Part shown: piece after piece, positions 36,396 to 45,512 of the stretch
Layout of the letters: each line of letters begins with the position of its first letter
Position numbering within the stretch: the first letter of the stretch is position 1
Source of the DNA: Deltaproteobacteria bacterium HGW-Deltaproteobacteria-12
GTDB taxonomy: Bacteria; Desulfobacterota; Syntrophia; Syntrophales; Smithellaceae
Assembly (NCBI GenBank): GCA_002840565.1
Contig: PHBK01000016.1
Location: forward strand, 1-64,000
Length of the DNA stretch: 64,000 bases
Direction of reading: 5' to 3'
The notes under the pieces: generated by a model
Databases searched by the model: none
The model's input: only the letters and a program-made list of their open reading frames with translations
Told to the model about the DNA's origin: nothing
Translations under genes and position numbers: made by a program

Positions 36396-38919
36396 AATCC
36401 TTCCCCTCTTGCTTCACTATGTAATCTATTTCCGCTTTTTCTTTCGCATCCGATGTAAATAAATAATAACTAAAAGGATCTACTGCTAATCTCGCAACTC
36501 CCCGGCCATAAGGGGTATCCATGAATATTTCGGAATATTTGGGCCTGTTTGATTTTACTGATTTCAACAGCTGCATCCCAAAATCACTTAGATCAATTAA
36601 TTTTTCTTCTTTTGCTTTTTCAAAATCTCCCGATTCCAAATAAAATTTAAAAGCAGAATTGGCCATGATAACATCGCCTACGCTGCCGAATTGTTTTATA
36701 TCGAGAATGGATTGACTTATGATACTAAATGAGCCGCCGTATTTTCGTGCGCGACGATAACCTTCTTCAATAATTTCCTGCAATGCTCCGCGGCCTTCCT
36801 TAAGAAACTGCCAGGCCTCATCAAATATGATTAGACGCCTGCGACTTCTATCTGATAGGTATAAATCCTGTGTAACAGCATTAATAACTTGCAGGGTGAT
36901 AACTTTGAATAATTCTTTGATTGGTTTAAGGTGCTCTAATTCCAAAACCACGAATTCATCCGCAGAGATATCGAAGTTGGACCGGCCACAAAACCATTTT
37001 CCATATGACCCCTTTGATGTAAAATCTCTTATATTGTGAGCTAATATATATGCCAACTGTGTAAAGAGCCTTTTATCACCGCTGTTATCTTTTATCCCCT
37101 CGTCTGCATACTTTGGATATGTTATTAAATATTCATGTATCAAATCCACATCAGCATCGTTACCTGCTTGCCTCCAGGCCCAGCGGGCGGCACTTTTTAA
37201 TATTGTCATCTCCGTTTCGGCATTGGCGAAGGGCACAGTATCCGTTGCTGAATAGACCATTGTGTGCAGCAATGCTACTATTGGCGGCATGTCGCTTTCC
37301 GGGTCATTTTTATCTATGAATGTAAATGGGTTCATACATAAATTAGAATCCGGTCTGAAATCTAAAAATCTCCCTTTAAAGACCTCTGTCTGTTTTTTGT
37401 AGGATCCGCCAATATCGATGATTCTGATCATGGCATTGGCGGCATAATAATTAAGGGTGATATAGTTGACTAAAAAACTTTTCCCGGCGCCGGATGACGC
37501 CGCGATAAATAAATTATGATTGTTGGCAGCCTTGCCGAACAAATCCAGACGGCAGGGTTGCCCTTTGCGTCCCATAAACAGCAAATAGGGATATCCGCCG
37601 CCGGAAAAATCCGCTTGCACTGGTAATAATGTCGCCACTGAGGAAGCCGGTGCGATGAAATCCCTATCCAGATTTTCTACATTGTCTTTGACGTTATACA
37701 GTCCAAACGGCAGGGAGGCTATCAGTAGAGGAGGCAATATACCTTTGTCCTCTTGCATGACATAGCCGTTTTGTTCCCATAGCCTTTTCATTCTCACGAT
37801 AGATTCTGCGGCTTGTTTTTGATCTTCGCTCCATACCCACATTGTCGGCATTATTTTTACAAAGGGCAGCCCTTTTTCAATATCATCCACCGCCTTCATA
37901 TACTCGTCTTTCTTCCGCATTAACGACGGCGTGAAGCTTCCGGCGCCCTGTTGTTGCAGCACCAGATTGCATTTCATATGCAGTTTCATTTTTAAATCTT
38001 CATAGACGACATTCAGCGAATATAAAAACGGCGTCAATACCTGATTGGAATCGGAGATAACGCCCCAGATACCGCCAAAGCATTCATTGGTCTGGAATGC
38101 ATCTACTTCCCGGGGAAATGTTTTGACGGTCGCACACCGGAAATATCTTTTCCCAATCTTAATTTCCGCTAAGCTCTTTTTGATAGCGGTGTCGGAGAAG
38201 ATGACTTGTTTATTGAGATACTCTTCTTCGTTGTAGGTTTTGTTATTGACTGAAGGCTGATCATTAAATAATTTTCTCATCCAGTCGACTAAATCCTCCG
38301 GCCCTAAATCTTGCGGATGCACGCCTGCTCCGGATAATATTTCCCTGACTGTGCTGTATAAATCGGTCACATTGATTTTTTCTGCTTCTTTTTCCGGGAT
38401 CTTTAAGGCCACAAATAAACGATAATTTCTGAGCGGCATCCCCTGAAATATATCCATCCCTTTTGTACCTTTTTTAAAATATTCGGCGAACCATTTCGCT
38501 GATTTTCGTAATACTTTATTGTCCCGGGTCTTTCCGGCTTGGTATAATTCTATTTCTTCCTCAATATACGGATCTGCATATAGGATGAATTGGATTATAC
38601 TGCCGAACGGGATACCGATTCGAAATATTCCTTCCAGAATAAATGTTGTTTTATCACCGGCGAAGGCCAGCGGTGTGCATTCCCATAGAAATCCTACTGT
38701 TTCATCCACGTTATAATAAAACACTTTTTCCTTATCGTATGCTCTCCAGGGCAAATATGACGAAAACTTATTATGTTGGCTTATTCGTTCTATATCGTCC
38801 ACCGTTGCGTCCCGATCCCGCCCTAATAAAATATCCTGTATTTTATGCCGGAATATATAAGTTATTATTGAAAGGATGCCTGTGGCAATTATTGCCAGCA
38901 TTACGTAAAATACGTCCAT
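36352..38919 (-). CDS. traC: Type IV secretion ATPase TraC
   Basis: VirB4-type ATPase that energises pilus assembly. One N-terminal membrane segment is seen (residues ~3-23). The TraC/VirB4 N-domain then begins with SSYLPWRAYDKEKVFYYNVDETVGFLWEC. The Walker A motif is ASSGAGKS near residue 473 and Walker B IIFDEAWQFL near 697, followed by the SIISQS sensor. 855 residues, near F TraC length. The N-terminal membrane segment is absent from many VirB4 proteins. Confidence 0.95.
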   Translation of the reverse strand: MDVFYVMLAIIATGILSIITYIFRHKIQDILLGRDRDATVDDIERISQHNKFSSYLPWRAYDKEKVFYYNVDETVGFLWECTPLAFAGDKTTFILEGIFRIGIPFGSIIQFILYADPYIEEEIELYQAGKTRDNKVLRKSAKWFAEYFKKGTKGMDIFQGMPLRNYRLFVALKIPEKEAEKINVTDLYSTVREILSGAGVHPQDLGPEDLVDWMRKLFNDQPSVNNKTYNEEEYLNKQVIFSDTAIKKSLAEIKIGKRYFRCATVKTFPREVDAFQTNECFGGIWGVISDSNQVLTPFLYSLNVVYEDLKMKLHMKCNLVLQQQGAGSFTPSLMRKKDEYMKAVDDIEKGLPFVKIMPTMWVWSEDQKQAAESIVRMKRLWEQNGYVMQEDKGILPPLLIASLPFGLYNVKDNVENLDRDFIAPASSVATLLPVQADFSGGGYPYLLFMGRKGQPCRLDLFGKAANNHNLFIAASSGAGKSFLVNYITLNYYAANAMIRIIDIGGSYKKQTEVFKGRFLDFRPDSNLCMNPFTFIDKNDPESDMPPIVALLHTMVYSATDTVPFANAETEMTILKSAARWAWRQAGNDADVDLIHEYLITYPKYADEGIKDNSGDKRLFTQLAYILAHNIRDFTSKGSYGKWFCGRSNFDISADEFVVLELEHLKPIKELFKVITLQVINAVTQDLYLSDRSRRRLIIFDEAWQFLKEGRGALQEIIEEGYRRARKYGGSFSIISQSILDIKQFGSVGDVIMANSAFKFYLESGDFEKAKEEKLIDLSDFGMQLLKSVKSNRPKYSEIFMDTPYGRGVARLAVDPFSYYLFTSDAKEKAEIDYIVKQEGKDYAEAIEEMVGKYSS

Positions 38920-38933
38920 TCTTATTCCTTTTA

Positions 38934-39458
38934 CTATTCTTCAGAATCTATTAAATAATTGCCCACTACCCACTTTGGATCGTCTACTAATAAATAGATA
39001 TATCTCATCATGTATAATTCGTTCATATCTCCCTTATATGGCAAGACTAGTACCCTTATTACCTGCGGTGGTGCTACCAAGGGTGTGTTCGGCTCTCTAA
39101 GCATTGTTGCCAATTTTTTGTTAACCGCCTTTTGATACATCGTTGCCGATGATTCCGTTATTATACGTTTATTTTCTGACTCGTTTGTTTCTGAGGGAAA
39201 ACAGGCCGTGCAATATGTATCTTCCGATGCGTTATTGTTTTTGGCATCTTGGCGGCATTTTTCACACGCCGCTTTATTTTCTTTTTCACTTAATGTGTTG
39301 CTCTTCTTTTTTTGCAGAGATTCTTTGTAGGCGCCTGCGACTTTAATACATTTTCCTTTGTCATAATCCGAGCAGGAGAAATTGTCTTTATAGGGATTTA
39401 ACATTATGCCGCAGCCCCCTAGACACAGCATTGTAATGATGATGATACTTTTTTTCAT
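38934..39458 (-). CDS. traV: Outer-membrane lipoprotein TraV
   Basis: Core-complex lipoprotein (VirB7-like role). MKKSIIIITMLCLGGCGIML is a lipoprotein signal with Cys16, followed by LNPYKDNFSCSDYDKGKC, typical of TraV. A Cys-rich centre (CEKCRQDA, CTAC) precedes the conserved end PPQVIRVLVLPYKGD...MRYIYLLVDDPKWVVG. With TraK and TraB it forms the channel through the envelope. Overlaps the traB stop. Confidence 0.92.
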   Translation of the reverse strand: MKKSIIIITMLCLGGCGIMLNPYKDNFSCSDYDKGKCIKVAGAYKESLQKKKSNTLSEKENKAACEKCRQDAKNNNASEDTYCTACFPSETNESENKRIITESSATMYQKAVNKKLATMLREPNTPLVAPPQVIRVLVLPYKGDMNELYMMRYIYLLVDDPKWVVGNYLIDSEE

Positions 39459-40753
39459 GGAAGCTCTTCCCCTTTATTTATTTCTTTAATTTCCAATTCC
39501 ACGCCTTCCGATATAACCAGCGTTACATCCCGGAGAGCTCCCACTTCAATAACGGGCATTGTCTGTCGGGCCAGTTCCAAATAAAATTTGGATATTTGTT
39601 GAGATGCACTGGAGATACCTCCACCTACGCCGGCGGTGAGCACTTGATTAGGATCTATCGTCAGTGTTTGTCCCAGCGGACTGATGCTGCTTATTGTAGT
39701 TTGCTGCTTAATTGCATCCCCGATACCGGAAAAAAATCCCGCCAGCACTGATCTGGCTACTATTGAGCCCATTTTACTTACCACCGTGCCCCGTAATCCT
39801 ATCTTACCATCGGAATCTACAACGAATCCTTTGGCATGTTGATCGATCACCGCTGTTCCTTTTTTAGACAGACATGATATGCTGGTAATCCTCAAGTGAG
39901 CCCTTTCATCCGCCAAAGATCCATGCCCTTCGCTGATCACAAAACATCCTTTAAGATTTGCCCGTACCTGGTTGGGTAAAAAAGCAAGGTCTCTAATCCG
40001 CAATAAAACCGGAACAGGCTGTCCTTTTCCCCCCTCTGTTGTCGGCGCATCCAAGCCACTCAACATCGTGGCCTCCATAAAAGAAGGGGGTAAATACACT
40101 GTCTTTTTTTTGCTTTTTTTTTCGGCTGCTTTTTCTTTATTCTCTCCCCCGGCGTTACGATTGCCGGCTATTTCAATTGCTCCGTATTCACGCTCCGGCG
40201 GATCATCTTGTTGTTTTGCCACGCCAGGTGCCGGGGGTACCGGCAATCCGCTTCTTTGCGCTGAATTATTATACTGTCGAAATTGACTCGGGGGAATCGG
40301 CGGTGGCGGTAGTGGTTCACTTTTCATTGTTGGGAATGATGTTTGCCCCGATTGGTTGTGCTGTTTAATGGACTGCATTGGTGGCTGTGTTTGTCCTGTC
40401 TGCTTATTATTTGGCTTTGCTTCGGCGGGACCTGATTTATCACCTTGCTTGTTCTTATCTTCTTTCAGTTCTTTTTTCAGATCTTCTACTTCTTTCAGCA
40501 TCGTGTTTATTTTTTCCTGACCTTGCAAATACGCAGACTTCTCCAATAGATGAGGTTCGAGCTTTATTTCCTGTTTGGGATTTGGACTTGCCTGTGGTGC
40601 TTCTCTGATTTTTATTCCATATTTTATATAATATACCGCAATGCCAAATACCATCAGGCCCACAATGATAAAGGTTCTTACAACCTTTTTTTTGCTCTCG
40701 GCATCCAGGTTACCCCAATACTCTTTAAATTTGCTCTTTACATCCAGTGCCAT
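39455..40753 (-). CDS. traB: Core channel protein TraB
   Basis: VirB10-like scaffold spanning both membranes. One membrane helix (~residues 25-45) is followed by a coiled coil (70-105) and a long Pro/Gln-rich linker (105-190). The C-terminal TrbI/VirB10 beta-barrel domain has MSGLDAPT, VLLRIRDLAFLPN and LKGCFVISEGHGSLADERAHLRI. The end carries a Lys-Gly-rich tail. 432 residues, normal for F-type TraB. Confidence 0.93.
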   Translation of the reverse strand: MALDVKSKFKEYWGNLDAESKKKVVRTFIIVGLMVFGIAVYYIKYGIKIREAPQASPNPKQEIKLEPHLLEKSAYLQGQEKINTMLKEVEDLKKELKEDKNKQGDKSGPAEAKPNNKQTGQTQPPMQSIKQHNQSGQTSFPTMKSEPLPPPPIPPSQFRQYNNSAQRSGLPVPPAPGVAKQQDDPPEREYGAIEIAGNRNAGGENKEKAAEKKSKKKTVYLPPSFMEATMLSGLDAPTTEGGKGQPVPVLLRIRDLAFLPNQVRANLKGCFVISEGHGSLADERAHLRITSISCLSKKGTAVIDQHAKGFVVDSDGKIGLRGTVVSKMGSIVARSVLAGFFSGIGDAIKQQTTISSISPLGQTLTIDPNQVLTAGVGGGISSASQQISKFYLELARQTMPVIEVGALRDVTLVISEGVELEIKEINKGEELP

Positions 40754-40793
40754 TTATCCAAGCTCCTTAATTATTTCTGTGCTGACGTTGGCC

Positions 40794-41930
40794 TTATTTA
40801 ATTTTGTATTGCTTGGAACCCTTCTTGTCGTTGTCATTTTTTACTTCTCTTGCATCCGGTTTTATATTCTCATTTAAATAACCCTTGTTTATTTTTATCG
40901 TTGGATTCTGATCCGCTTCATAGTCGCCTTTGGTTTGCTCGCAAATGAACAGCCGCGCGGTATCGCCTTTTTTTATTTTTAGTTTATCGATGGCTAATGC
41001 TATCGGATTTGCTGCCATTTCCAGAAAATCACGTTCGTCTAGTTCTATTTCCTGCTTTTTCGCGTCTGATATTACTTTGATTATATACTCTGATACTCTT
41101 ATACCCTCTCCAGGGGCGGTAACTCTCCTCGTCGGTATTATGGATAATTCTGCATAGGGGCTGATGTCACTCGGCGCTTGTCTTTCCAGAGTAAAACTTT
41201 CCTGCAGGTCGTCGGTATAGACAGCCCTGATTAACGTCATTATTTTTTTCTCTGAGGACATTCCGCTGAAGTACTTTTTATTTTTCTTTATTTTTTCGCC
41301 CTCGCCTGCTGAGAGCTGAATTGTTGTTGCTGGGATTAATTCCGGGACAGCGATGAGATTGTAAGTGGCATCACCGCAGACAATATACATTTCCGTAACA
41401 CTGGGATAAATTGCTTTATTGCCACGCTTTATGTATTTATATTTTACGTAGGCATCTCTCCCGGAAAATGACACCGTCATTCCCTTTTCCTTAGAATAAA
41501 CAATGTCTTTAATTTCTCCGGCCTGGCAGGTTACTCTGTTTATATCCCTAGCGCTGACTTTCACTGCCGTGGGTATTTCCGGTGTTATTATCGTTGGCGA
41601 CTGCACTTCCTCTACTGCTTTTAGTACCTGACCATAATTTACTTTTATTTCATTATCGAACGGCTGTTCTTTGTTGGGTGTTTGATCTTCGCTGCATTCT
41701 CCCGCTGGACATCCCGGTTGCGAATAATTCCACTTCTTTCTTGTTTTGAGGGACGACAGTGTTTGATATTCATTTATTTCTTCATTTTTCGTTTCCGGCT
41801 TAAGTTTCGTGTCTGCTTCTTTTTGCTCTTTTTGTGCTGGTGGCTCTCCGGGATTCTTATCTTCCGCGTAAGACAGAGATACGAATAATAGATTAAATAA
41901 TATGATGGTCAGTATTGTTGCCCTTTTCAT
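40794..41930 (-). CDS. traK: Secretin-like channel protein TraK
   Basis: VirB9-like periplasmic/outer-membrane core protein. ATG 41930 starts a signal peptide (MKRATILTIILFNLLFVSLS); the longer frame to 41999 overlaps traE. The first ~115 residues are Lys/Glu/Pro-rich linker. The conserved TraK domain follows with ISARDINRVTC-like VKVSARDINRVTCQ, MTVSFSGRDAYVKY and YPSVTEMYIVCGDATYNLI. At 378 residues it is longer than F TraK because of the N-terminal linker. Confidence 0.9.
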   Translation of the reverse strand: MKRATILTIILFNLLFVSLSYAEDKNPGEPPAQKEQKEADTKLKPETKNEEINEYQTLSSLKTRKKWNYSQPGCPAGECSEDQTPNKEQPFDNEIKVNYGQVLKAVEEVQSPTIITPEIPTAVKVSARDINRVTCQAGEIKDIVYSKEKGMTVSFSGRDAYVKYKYIKRGNKAIYPSVTEMYIVCGDATYNLIAVPELIPATTIQLSAGEGEKIKKNKKYFSGMSSEKKIMTLIRAVYTDDLQESFTLERQAPSDISPYAELSIIPTRRVTAPGEGIRVSEYIIKVISDAKKQEIELDERDFLEMAANPIALAIDKLKIKKGDTARLFICEQTKGDYEADQNPTIKINKGYLNENIKPDAREVKNDNDKKGSKQYKIK

Positions 41931-41931
41931 T

Positions 41932-42558
41932 TTATTTTCCTTTTTGTGCCTCTTCCTGAATATGACTTGGTGAAACTCCCTCTGCCGCCGATTCCGCAAT
42001 GGCCATTATGTAAAATCTTCCATTAAGAATTGTGTAATCGATGTAATAATATTTTTTGCCGTCCTCTACTTTGCGGTCGTCTATATATTGTCTTCTGGTT
42101 CCTTCTATTTCGATTTTTCTTGTTTCTGTATTTACTATAATCTTATTGATATAAAATACTTGCGTTACCTGCGTATTTGCTACCTTTTCGGCGAGATTGT
42201 AAAAAGTTGTCTTTCCCCGGGGATAGGCGCTGGGATCAAAATGAAGCAGCAGCTCATCAAATTGCCGGCGAACTGTCGCCGGAGTATAAGAAAAGGCCAG
42301 AGAGCTGATATAGCGAACAAACGTGGAGACATATATTTCGTCTAGTTTGTCTCCCTGGATTGTCGTTTTTTCCTGTAATCCCGGCGGAACAATAACGACT
42401 CTTTGATAACTAAGAGCCTTGAGCATTATACCGGTATTCAATAGCGTAACTATGCCGATAACCAAGATGGTGAATTTTAACAGCCTGTTTTCACCTTTGT
42501 GTTTTGCTTTATCGCTCAAGTAATTACTCAGCTTCACTTTGATCCTTCCCTCTCTCAT
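41932..42558 (-). CDS. traE: Transfer protein TraE
   Basis: VirB8-like inner-membrane assembly factor. One membrane helix (residues ~27-45), followed by the periplasmic domain (RVVIVPPGLQEK, YVSTFVRYISSLAFSYTPATV, VFYINKIIV, GTRRQYIDDRKV). 208 residues, normal. Start overlaps the traL stop by four bases. Confidence 0.92.
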   Translation of the reverse strand: MREGRIKVKLSNYLSDKAKHKGENRLLKFTILVIGIVTLLNTGIMLKALSYQRVVIVPPGLQEKTTIQGDKLDEIYVSTFVRYISSLAFSYTPATVRRQFDELLLHFDPSAYPRGKTTFYNLAEKVANTQVTQVFYINKIIVNTETRKIEIEGTRRQYIDDRKVEDGKKYYYIDYTILNGRFYIMAIAESAAEGVSPSHIQEEAQKGK

Positions 42559-42821
42559 TCAAGGAATACGTCCTCGAAAAAATCCGGATATTTTTGAAAT
42601 TTCACGATTCCCGCAAAATAGAGAATGTGCCGGATAAATCCGCGGGGATATTTCTTTTTCACATTGCTGTATCCCCAGGGGCCAACGATAACCGCGAGCC
42701 ACGTTACAGATCCGAAGATCATTGCTACGGTGAAAAACATCATCATGATACAGAGCTCGTCACTATCCCAAAAAAGTACCTGCAGCGGAGCCGACAGATA
42801 TTGAGGAAATTGTTTTTTCAT
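42555..42821 (-). CDS. traL: Transfer protein TraL
   Basis: Small inner-membrane protein (VirB3-like) of 88 residues. FPQYLSAPLQVLFWDSDE is the conserved N-terminus, followed by one or two membrane segments and KKYPRGFIRHILYF. It starts one base into the traA stop region, so translation is coupled to the pilin. Confidence 0.92.
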   Translation of the reverse strand: MKKQFPQYLSAPLQVLFWDSDELCIMMMFFTVAMIFGSVTWLAVIVGPWGYSNVKKKYPRGFIRHILYFAGIVKFQKYPDFFEDVFLE

Positions 42822-43123
42822 CAGTACAGCAAGCCCATACTGGTGACGATGGTATCCGATTTAAGCAGCACGGCTCCCCCCAACAGCGCCGGGATGGCGC
42901 CGCCGATTTTTTGCTGAATAGCCAATGCTGCCCCAAAACACACTGCGGCCAAGCCGCATACAAAACCAATGGGCCCTTTCAAAATAGAATTTACGGCCAT
43001 ATCATAAACATCATAGGCGAAACTGCCCGCGGCCGGCGCTACAATGGCGAATGCTGACGGCACTATTGCCATGACCAAAAACAACGTGAACAACAACACC
43101 CTTACCAATTCTTCTTTCTTCAT
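42821..43123 (-). CDS. traA: Conjugative pilin precursor TraA
   Basis: Pilus subunit of 100 residues. A leader peptide (1-26, ending PSAFA) leads to the mature pilin with two hydrophobic helices (~residues 46-70 and 74-93) and a basic-polar turn (QQKIGG). This layout matches F-type pilin, and the position directly before traL, E and K confirms it. The leader would be removed by a signal peptidase; the S26 enzyme at the distal end of the operon is a candidate for processing. Confidence 0.9.
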   Translation of the reverse strand: MKKEELVRVLLFTLFLVMAIVPSAFAIVAPAAGSFAYDVYDMAVNSILKGPIGFVCGLAAVCFGAALAIQQKIGGAIPALLGGAVLLKSDTIVTSMGLLY

Positions 43124-43139
43124 ATGTTTAACCTCCCTT

Positions 43140-43883
43140 TTATTTTACCAGGAGCGTATCAAACATTTTTATATTCGCTCCCGGCACATACTTTCCGTTG
43201 ATCCAGAATACCGGCGTTCCGGTTATGCCTATTGCCTTGCCGATACTTTGCTGAGCCTGATACGTATCGTTTACGTCTTGCGATATTTTTTGCTGGCCGA
43301 GGTCGTCTTTATCTTTCGCACCGCTCATCACTTCGTAATAAGCCTTGCCTTTATCTGCCGCGGCTATAATGTATTTTGCTTTTTCTTCAGCTTGCGGATG
43401 TAATTGGGTAATAGGGATTAAATAGACATATTTTGTTACATTCTTGTTTTTAAAATATTCTGCAGCCTGGCGGCAATACGGACAATCGGGATCGGTAAAT
43501 TCAATGACCTTATTTTTTCCAGTGCCTATTTTTATTGCTTTATCCAGGGGGATGTCCGCTAATTTCTGAGCTTGAAGTTGATCGCGTTTTTCCTGGGTGA
43601 GGGATTTTTTGTTTTTATCATATATTTCGCCGAAGATGATTAATTCGCTTTTTGGGGCATAATAGAAGACGATATTCCCTTTATTGGCCACAATTTCGTA
43701 TATTCCCTCCAGTGGTGTTTTCTCAATGGCTTCGGTATTAATTGCTGCTATTTCTTTAATTTTTGCTGCGATCTCCCGCTTCTCATTTTCCGGTTCCCTG
43801 GCCTGTAGGTTTACAGCCATACACGCACTTACCAAGATTCCAATTACCAAGGCGATAACCATTGTTTGGAAATTATTTTTCAT
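43140..43883 (-). CDS. DsbC-family disulfide isomerase of the transfer operon
   Basis: Periplasmic thiol-disulfide isomerase. Start ATG 43883 follows GGGGAGAAA; the frame could open at 43922. The signal peptide is ~1-23. An N-terminal dimerisation region (IYEIVANKGNIVFYYAPKSELIIFGEIYDK, typical of DsbC) precedes the thioredoxin domain with FTDPDCPYCRQA. The conserved cis-Pro loop (GITGTPVFWINGKYVPG) is present. It likely shuffles disulfides in the Cys-rich TraN, TraU, TraH and the 733-residue protein. Confidence 0.9.
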   Translation of the reverse strand: MKNNFQTMVIALVIGILVSACMAVNLQAREPENEKREIAAKIKEIAAINTEAIEKTPLEGIYEIVANKGNIVFYYAPKSELIIFGEIYDKNKKSLTQEKRDQLQAQKLADIPLDKAIKIGTGKNKVIEFTDPDCPYCRQAAEYFKNKNVTKYVYLIPITQLHPQAEEKAKYIIAAADKGKAYYEVMSGAKDKDDLGQQKISQDVNDTYQAQQSIGKAIGITGTPVFWINGKYVPGANIKMFDTLLVK

Positions 43884-43899
43884 GATCCGTTTCTCCCCT

Positions 43900-44583
43900 T
43901 TATATTTGTTTGATTTCGACACGTCTGTTTATGAAATCAAGACGGGATATATATCCCTGCCGTCCTTTCCCGATTATCTCTTTGACCACCACTCCTTCTT
44001 GCTGCAGATATTCGGCAACATTATGGGCCCTCGCTTTTGCCAGCTTATCGTTATAGGACTTTCCGCCGATTTTACAGGTGTAGCCGGTTACTTTAACTTC
44101 TTTCCCCTTAAGACAGTTGATAAACTGATTAATTTGATCTTTCTCCGGATTACTTATTCGGGATCCGTTCAGTGGTAAGAACACGATGTTCTTTTTACAT
44201 GACGGCTGACTAATGGCTTTTTCTTCAGGCGGTGATATGAGCGCGGCGGCTGTCATTTTAGCGGGATTTATGGGAGCGGGGTGGTTTGTTTTTATTCTTA
44301 CGGCATTTTCCACAATAGTTCTATTTTCCGTTTCTGCTAACTGGATTGTGTGTGCCGGATTTACATTGTCTGGTTGGGAGAATTTTATGGCTAGCGGTGT
44401 TCTTGATTTTCTGGTCAGTTTTATTCTTTTTACTTCTTGCTCTCTAATCATATAGCCATGAGAGATACCCCCTGAATCTGCCCTGCCTTCATATCGATAT
44501 TCAATATCGGCCGGCCGTATTTCTGCGGCACTTACATTCTGCAAAGTTACCAGACAGATCATCAATACGAATATTTTTTTCAC
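43900..44583 (-). CDS. OmpA-like C-terminal domain protein heading the tra operon
   Basis: Exported 227-residue protein, first gene of the operon. A signal peptide (~1-19) is followed by an unassigned basic region. The OmpA/MotB-like peptidoglycan-binding domain then reads IVFLPLNGSRISNPEKDQINQFINCL, VTGYTCKIGGKSYNDKLAKARAHNVAEYL and NRRVEI. It starts with GTG behind AAGGAAAAAG. In integrative elements such a protein often sits beside the pilin genes and may anchor the apparatus to the cell wall. The role is inferred. Confidence 0.8.
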   Translation of the reverse strand: MKKIFVLMICLVTLQNVSAAEIRPADIEYRYEGRADSGGISHGYMIREQEVKRIKLTRKSRTPLAIKFSQPDNVNPAHTIQLAETENRTIVENAVRIKTNHPAPINPAKMTAAALISPPEEKAISQPSCKKNIVFLPLNGSRISNPEKDQINQFINCLKGKEVKVTGYTCKIGGKSYNDKLAKARAHNVAEYLQQEGVVVKEIIGKGRQGYISRLDFINRRVEIKQI

Positions 44584-44673
44584 TCTTTTTCCTTATGCTT
44601 TTTCTTCTGATCAAATTTTGTGTTAGGGGCATTTTCTTCAAAGTAAACTTAATTGTCCAACTGGACTTGGATA

Positions 44674-45135
44674 TCAAGATCGATTCATAAAACTGGGGTA
44701 GCCCAAGAGAAATAGTGCTTCCAGCGATTTAATTCCCTCGGCACCTTGTATATCAAGATTATCCGAATGCACTTTATCCCACAATTGATCTATGATTTCC
44801 GACGTTTGTCTTTTGATCCTGTCTTGTATATCAAGATGAAGCTTTTTGCTTCTGTCCCGGCGTCTTTGCGCCTCTCTGCACTTTTCGACATATTCGGGAT
44901 GGCTTTTTCTGTATCCTTTCAGGTGGCCGGGATGCGCATCAAGCCAAGCCTTGACACGGTCATAATCATCCAGCCAGTGATCGGGATTACTCTTCCGCCA
45001 GCGGGCATTGTTACGACGCTTCAACTCTCGCTGGCACTCTTTTGCGCCGCAAGTCTTCTGACGAGAACCGACTTTTCGATGAGGAACGATAACAACTCCG
45101 CAGAAACATTTTTTGGGCTTTCCTTGTCTTTTCAT
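44674..45135 (-). CDS. Zn-finger-like protein of unknown function (LDIQ family)
   Basis: Basic 153-residue protein. The N-terminal C-x-C ... C-x4-C pattern (Cys10, Cys12, Cys29, Cys34) looks like a zinc site and is followed by the Arg/Trp-rich NNARWRKSNPDHWLDDYDRVKAWLDAHP-type core (here 44900-45030) and a basic helix RRRDRSKK. LDIQ appears twice. I know similar proteins only as conserved hypotheticals of deltaproteobacteria. The stop TGA falls inside a repeat copy. One frame over, that copy reads LDIQVQLDN, the likely ancestral tail, so the C-terminus is probably frameshifted by a few residues. Start overlaps the preceding ORF (ATGA). Confidence 0.65.
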   Translation of the reverse strand: MKRQGKPKKCFCGVVIVPHRKVGSRQKTCGAKECQRELKRRNNARWRKSNPDHWLDDYDRVKAWLDAHPGHLKGYRKSHPEYVEKCREAQRRRDRSKKLHLDIQDRIKRQTSEIIDQLWDKVHSDNLDIQGAEGIKSLEALFLLGYPSFMNRS

Positions 45136-45470
45136 CTTGCTTCTCCGCGATGAAAAAATAAATCGTCAGAAAAAAAAGATGAATCAGATAAATTACGGAG
45201 GGAAAGGAGCAACCTTGCAAGCAGACTGGCGCCTAGCAAACGCAACAATGAGTTGTATGTCTCATGCATAGTTACTAAGTTGTTGTTTTGATAGAAACTG
45301 AAATCTTTACGGGCGGAAATAGGAGTTAAGGCAAAGTAGAGGATTTTCTCCGCCTCAACAAGATCACGGAGGATTGTCTCGGTGCTCAAACGAATGTCTA
45401 TCCGGCTGATGGAACCACGGATCTTTCTGACCATAGCCGGATTGGAAACCGCATCTGCATACATGGCCAT
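45132..45470 (-). CDS. Hypothetical protein coupled to the Zn-finger-like gene
   Basis: 112-residue frame ending in an ATGA overlap with the next gene, which suggests co-translation. The N-terminal half (MVRKIRGSISRIDIRLSTE, ILRDLVEAEKILYFAL) looks protein-like and helical. The C-terminal third is Leu/Ser-rich and less convincing. No family is recognised. It may be a real partner of the 153-residue protein or a shortened gene. Confidence 0.45.
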   Translation of the reverse strand: MAMYADAVSNPAMVRKIRGSISRIDIRLSTETILRDLVEAEKILYFALTPISARKDFSFYQNNNLVTMHETYNSLLRLLGASLLARLLLSLRNLSDSSFFSDDLFFHRGEAR

Positions 45471-45512
45471 ACCTATTCGATTTCGTGATACGGCATTTTC
45501 TCCAAAGCGGAT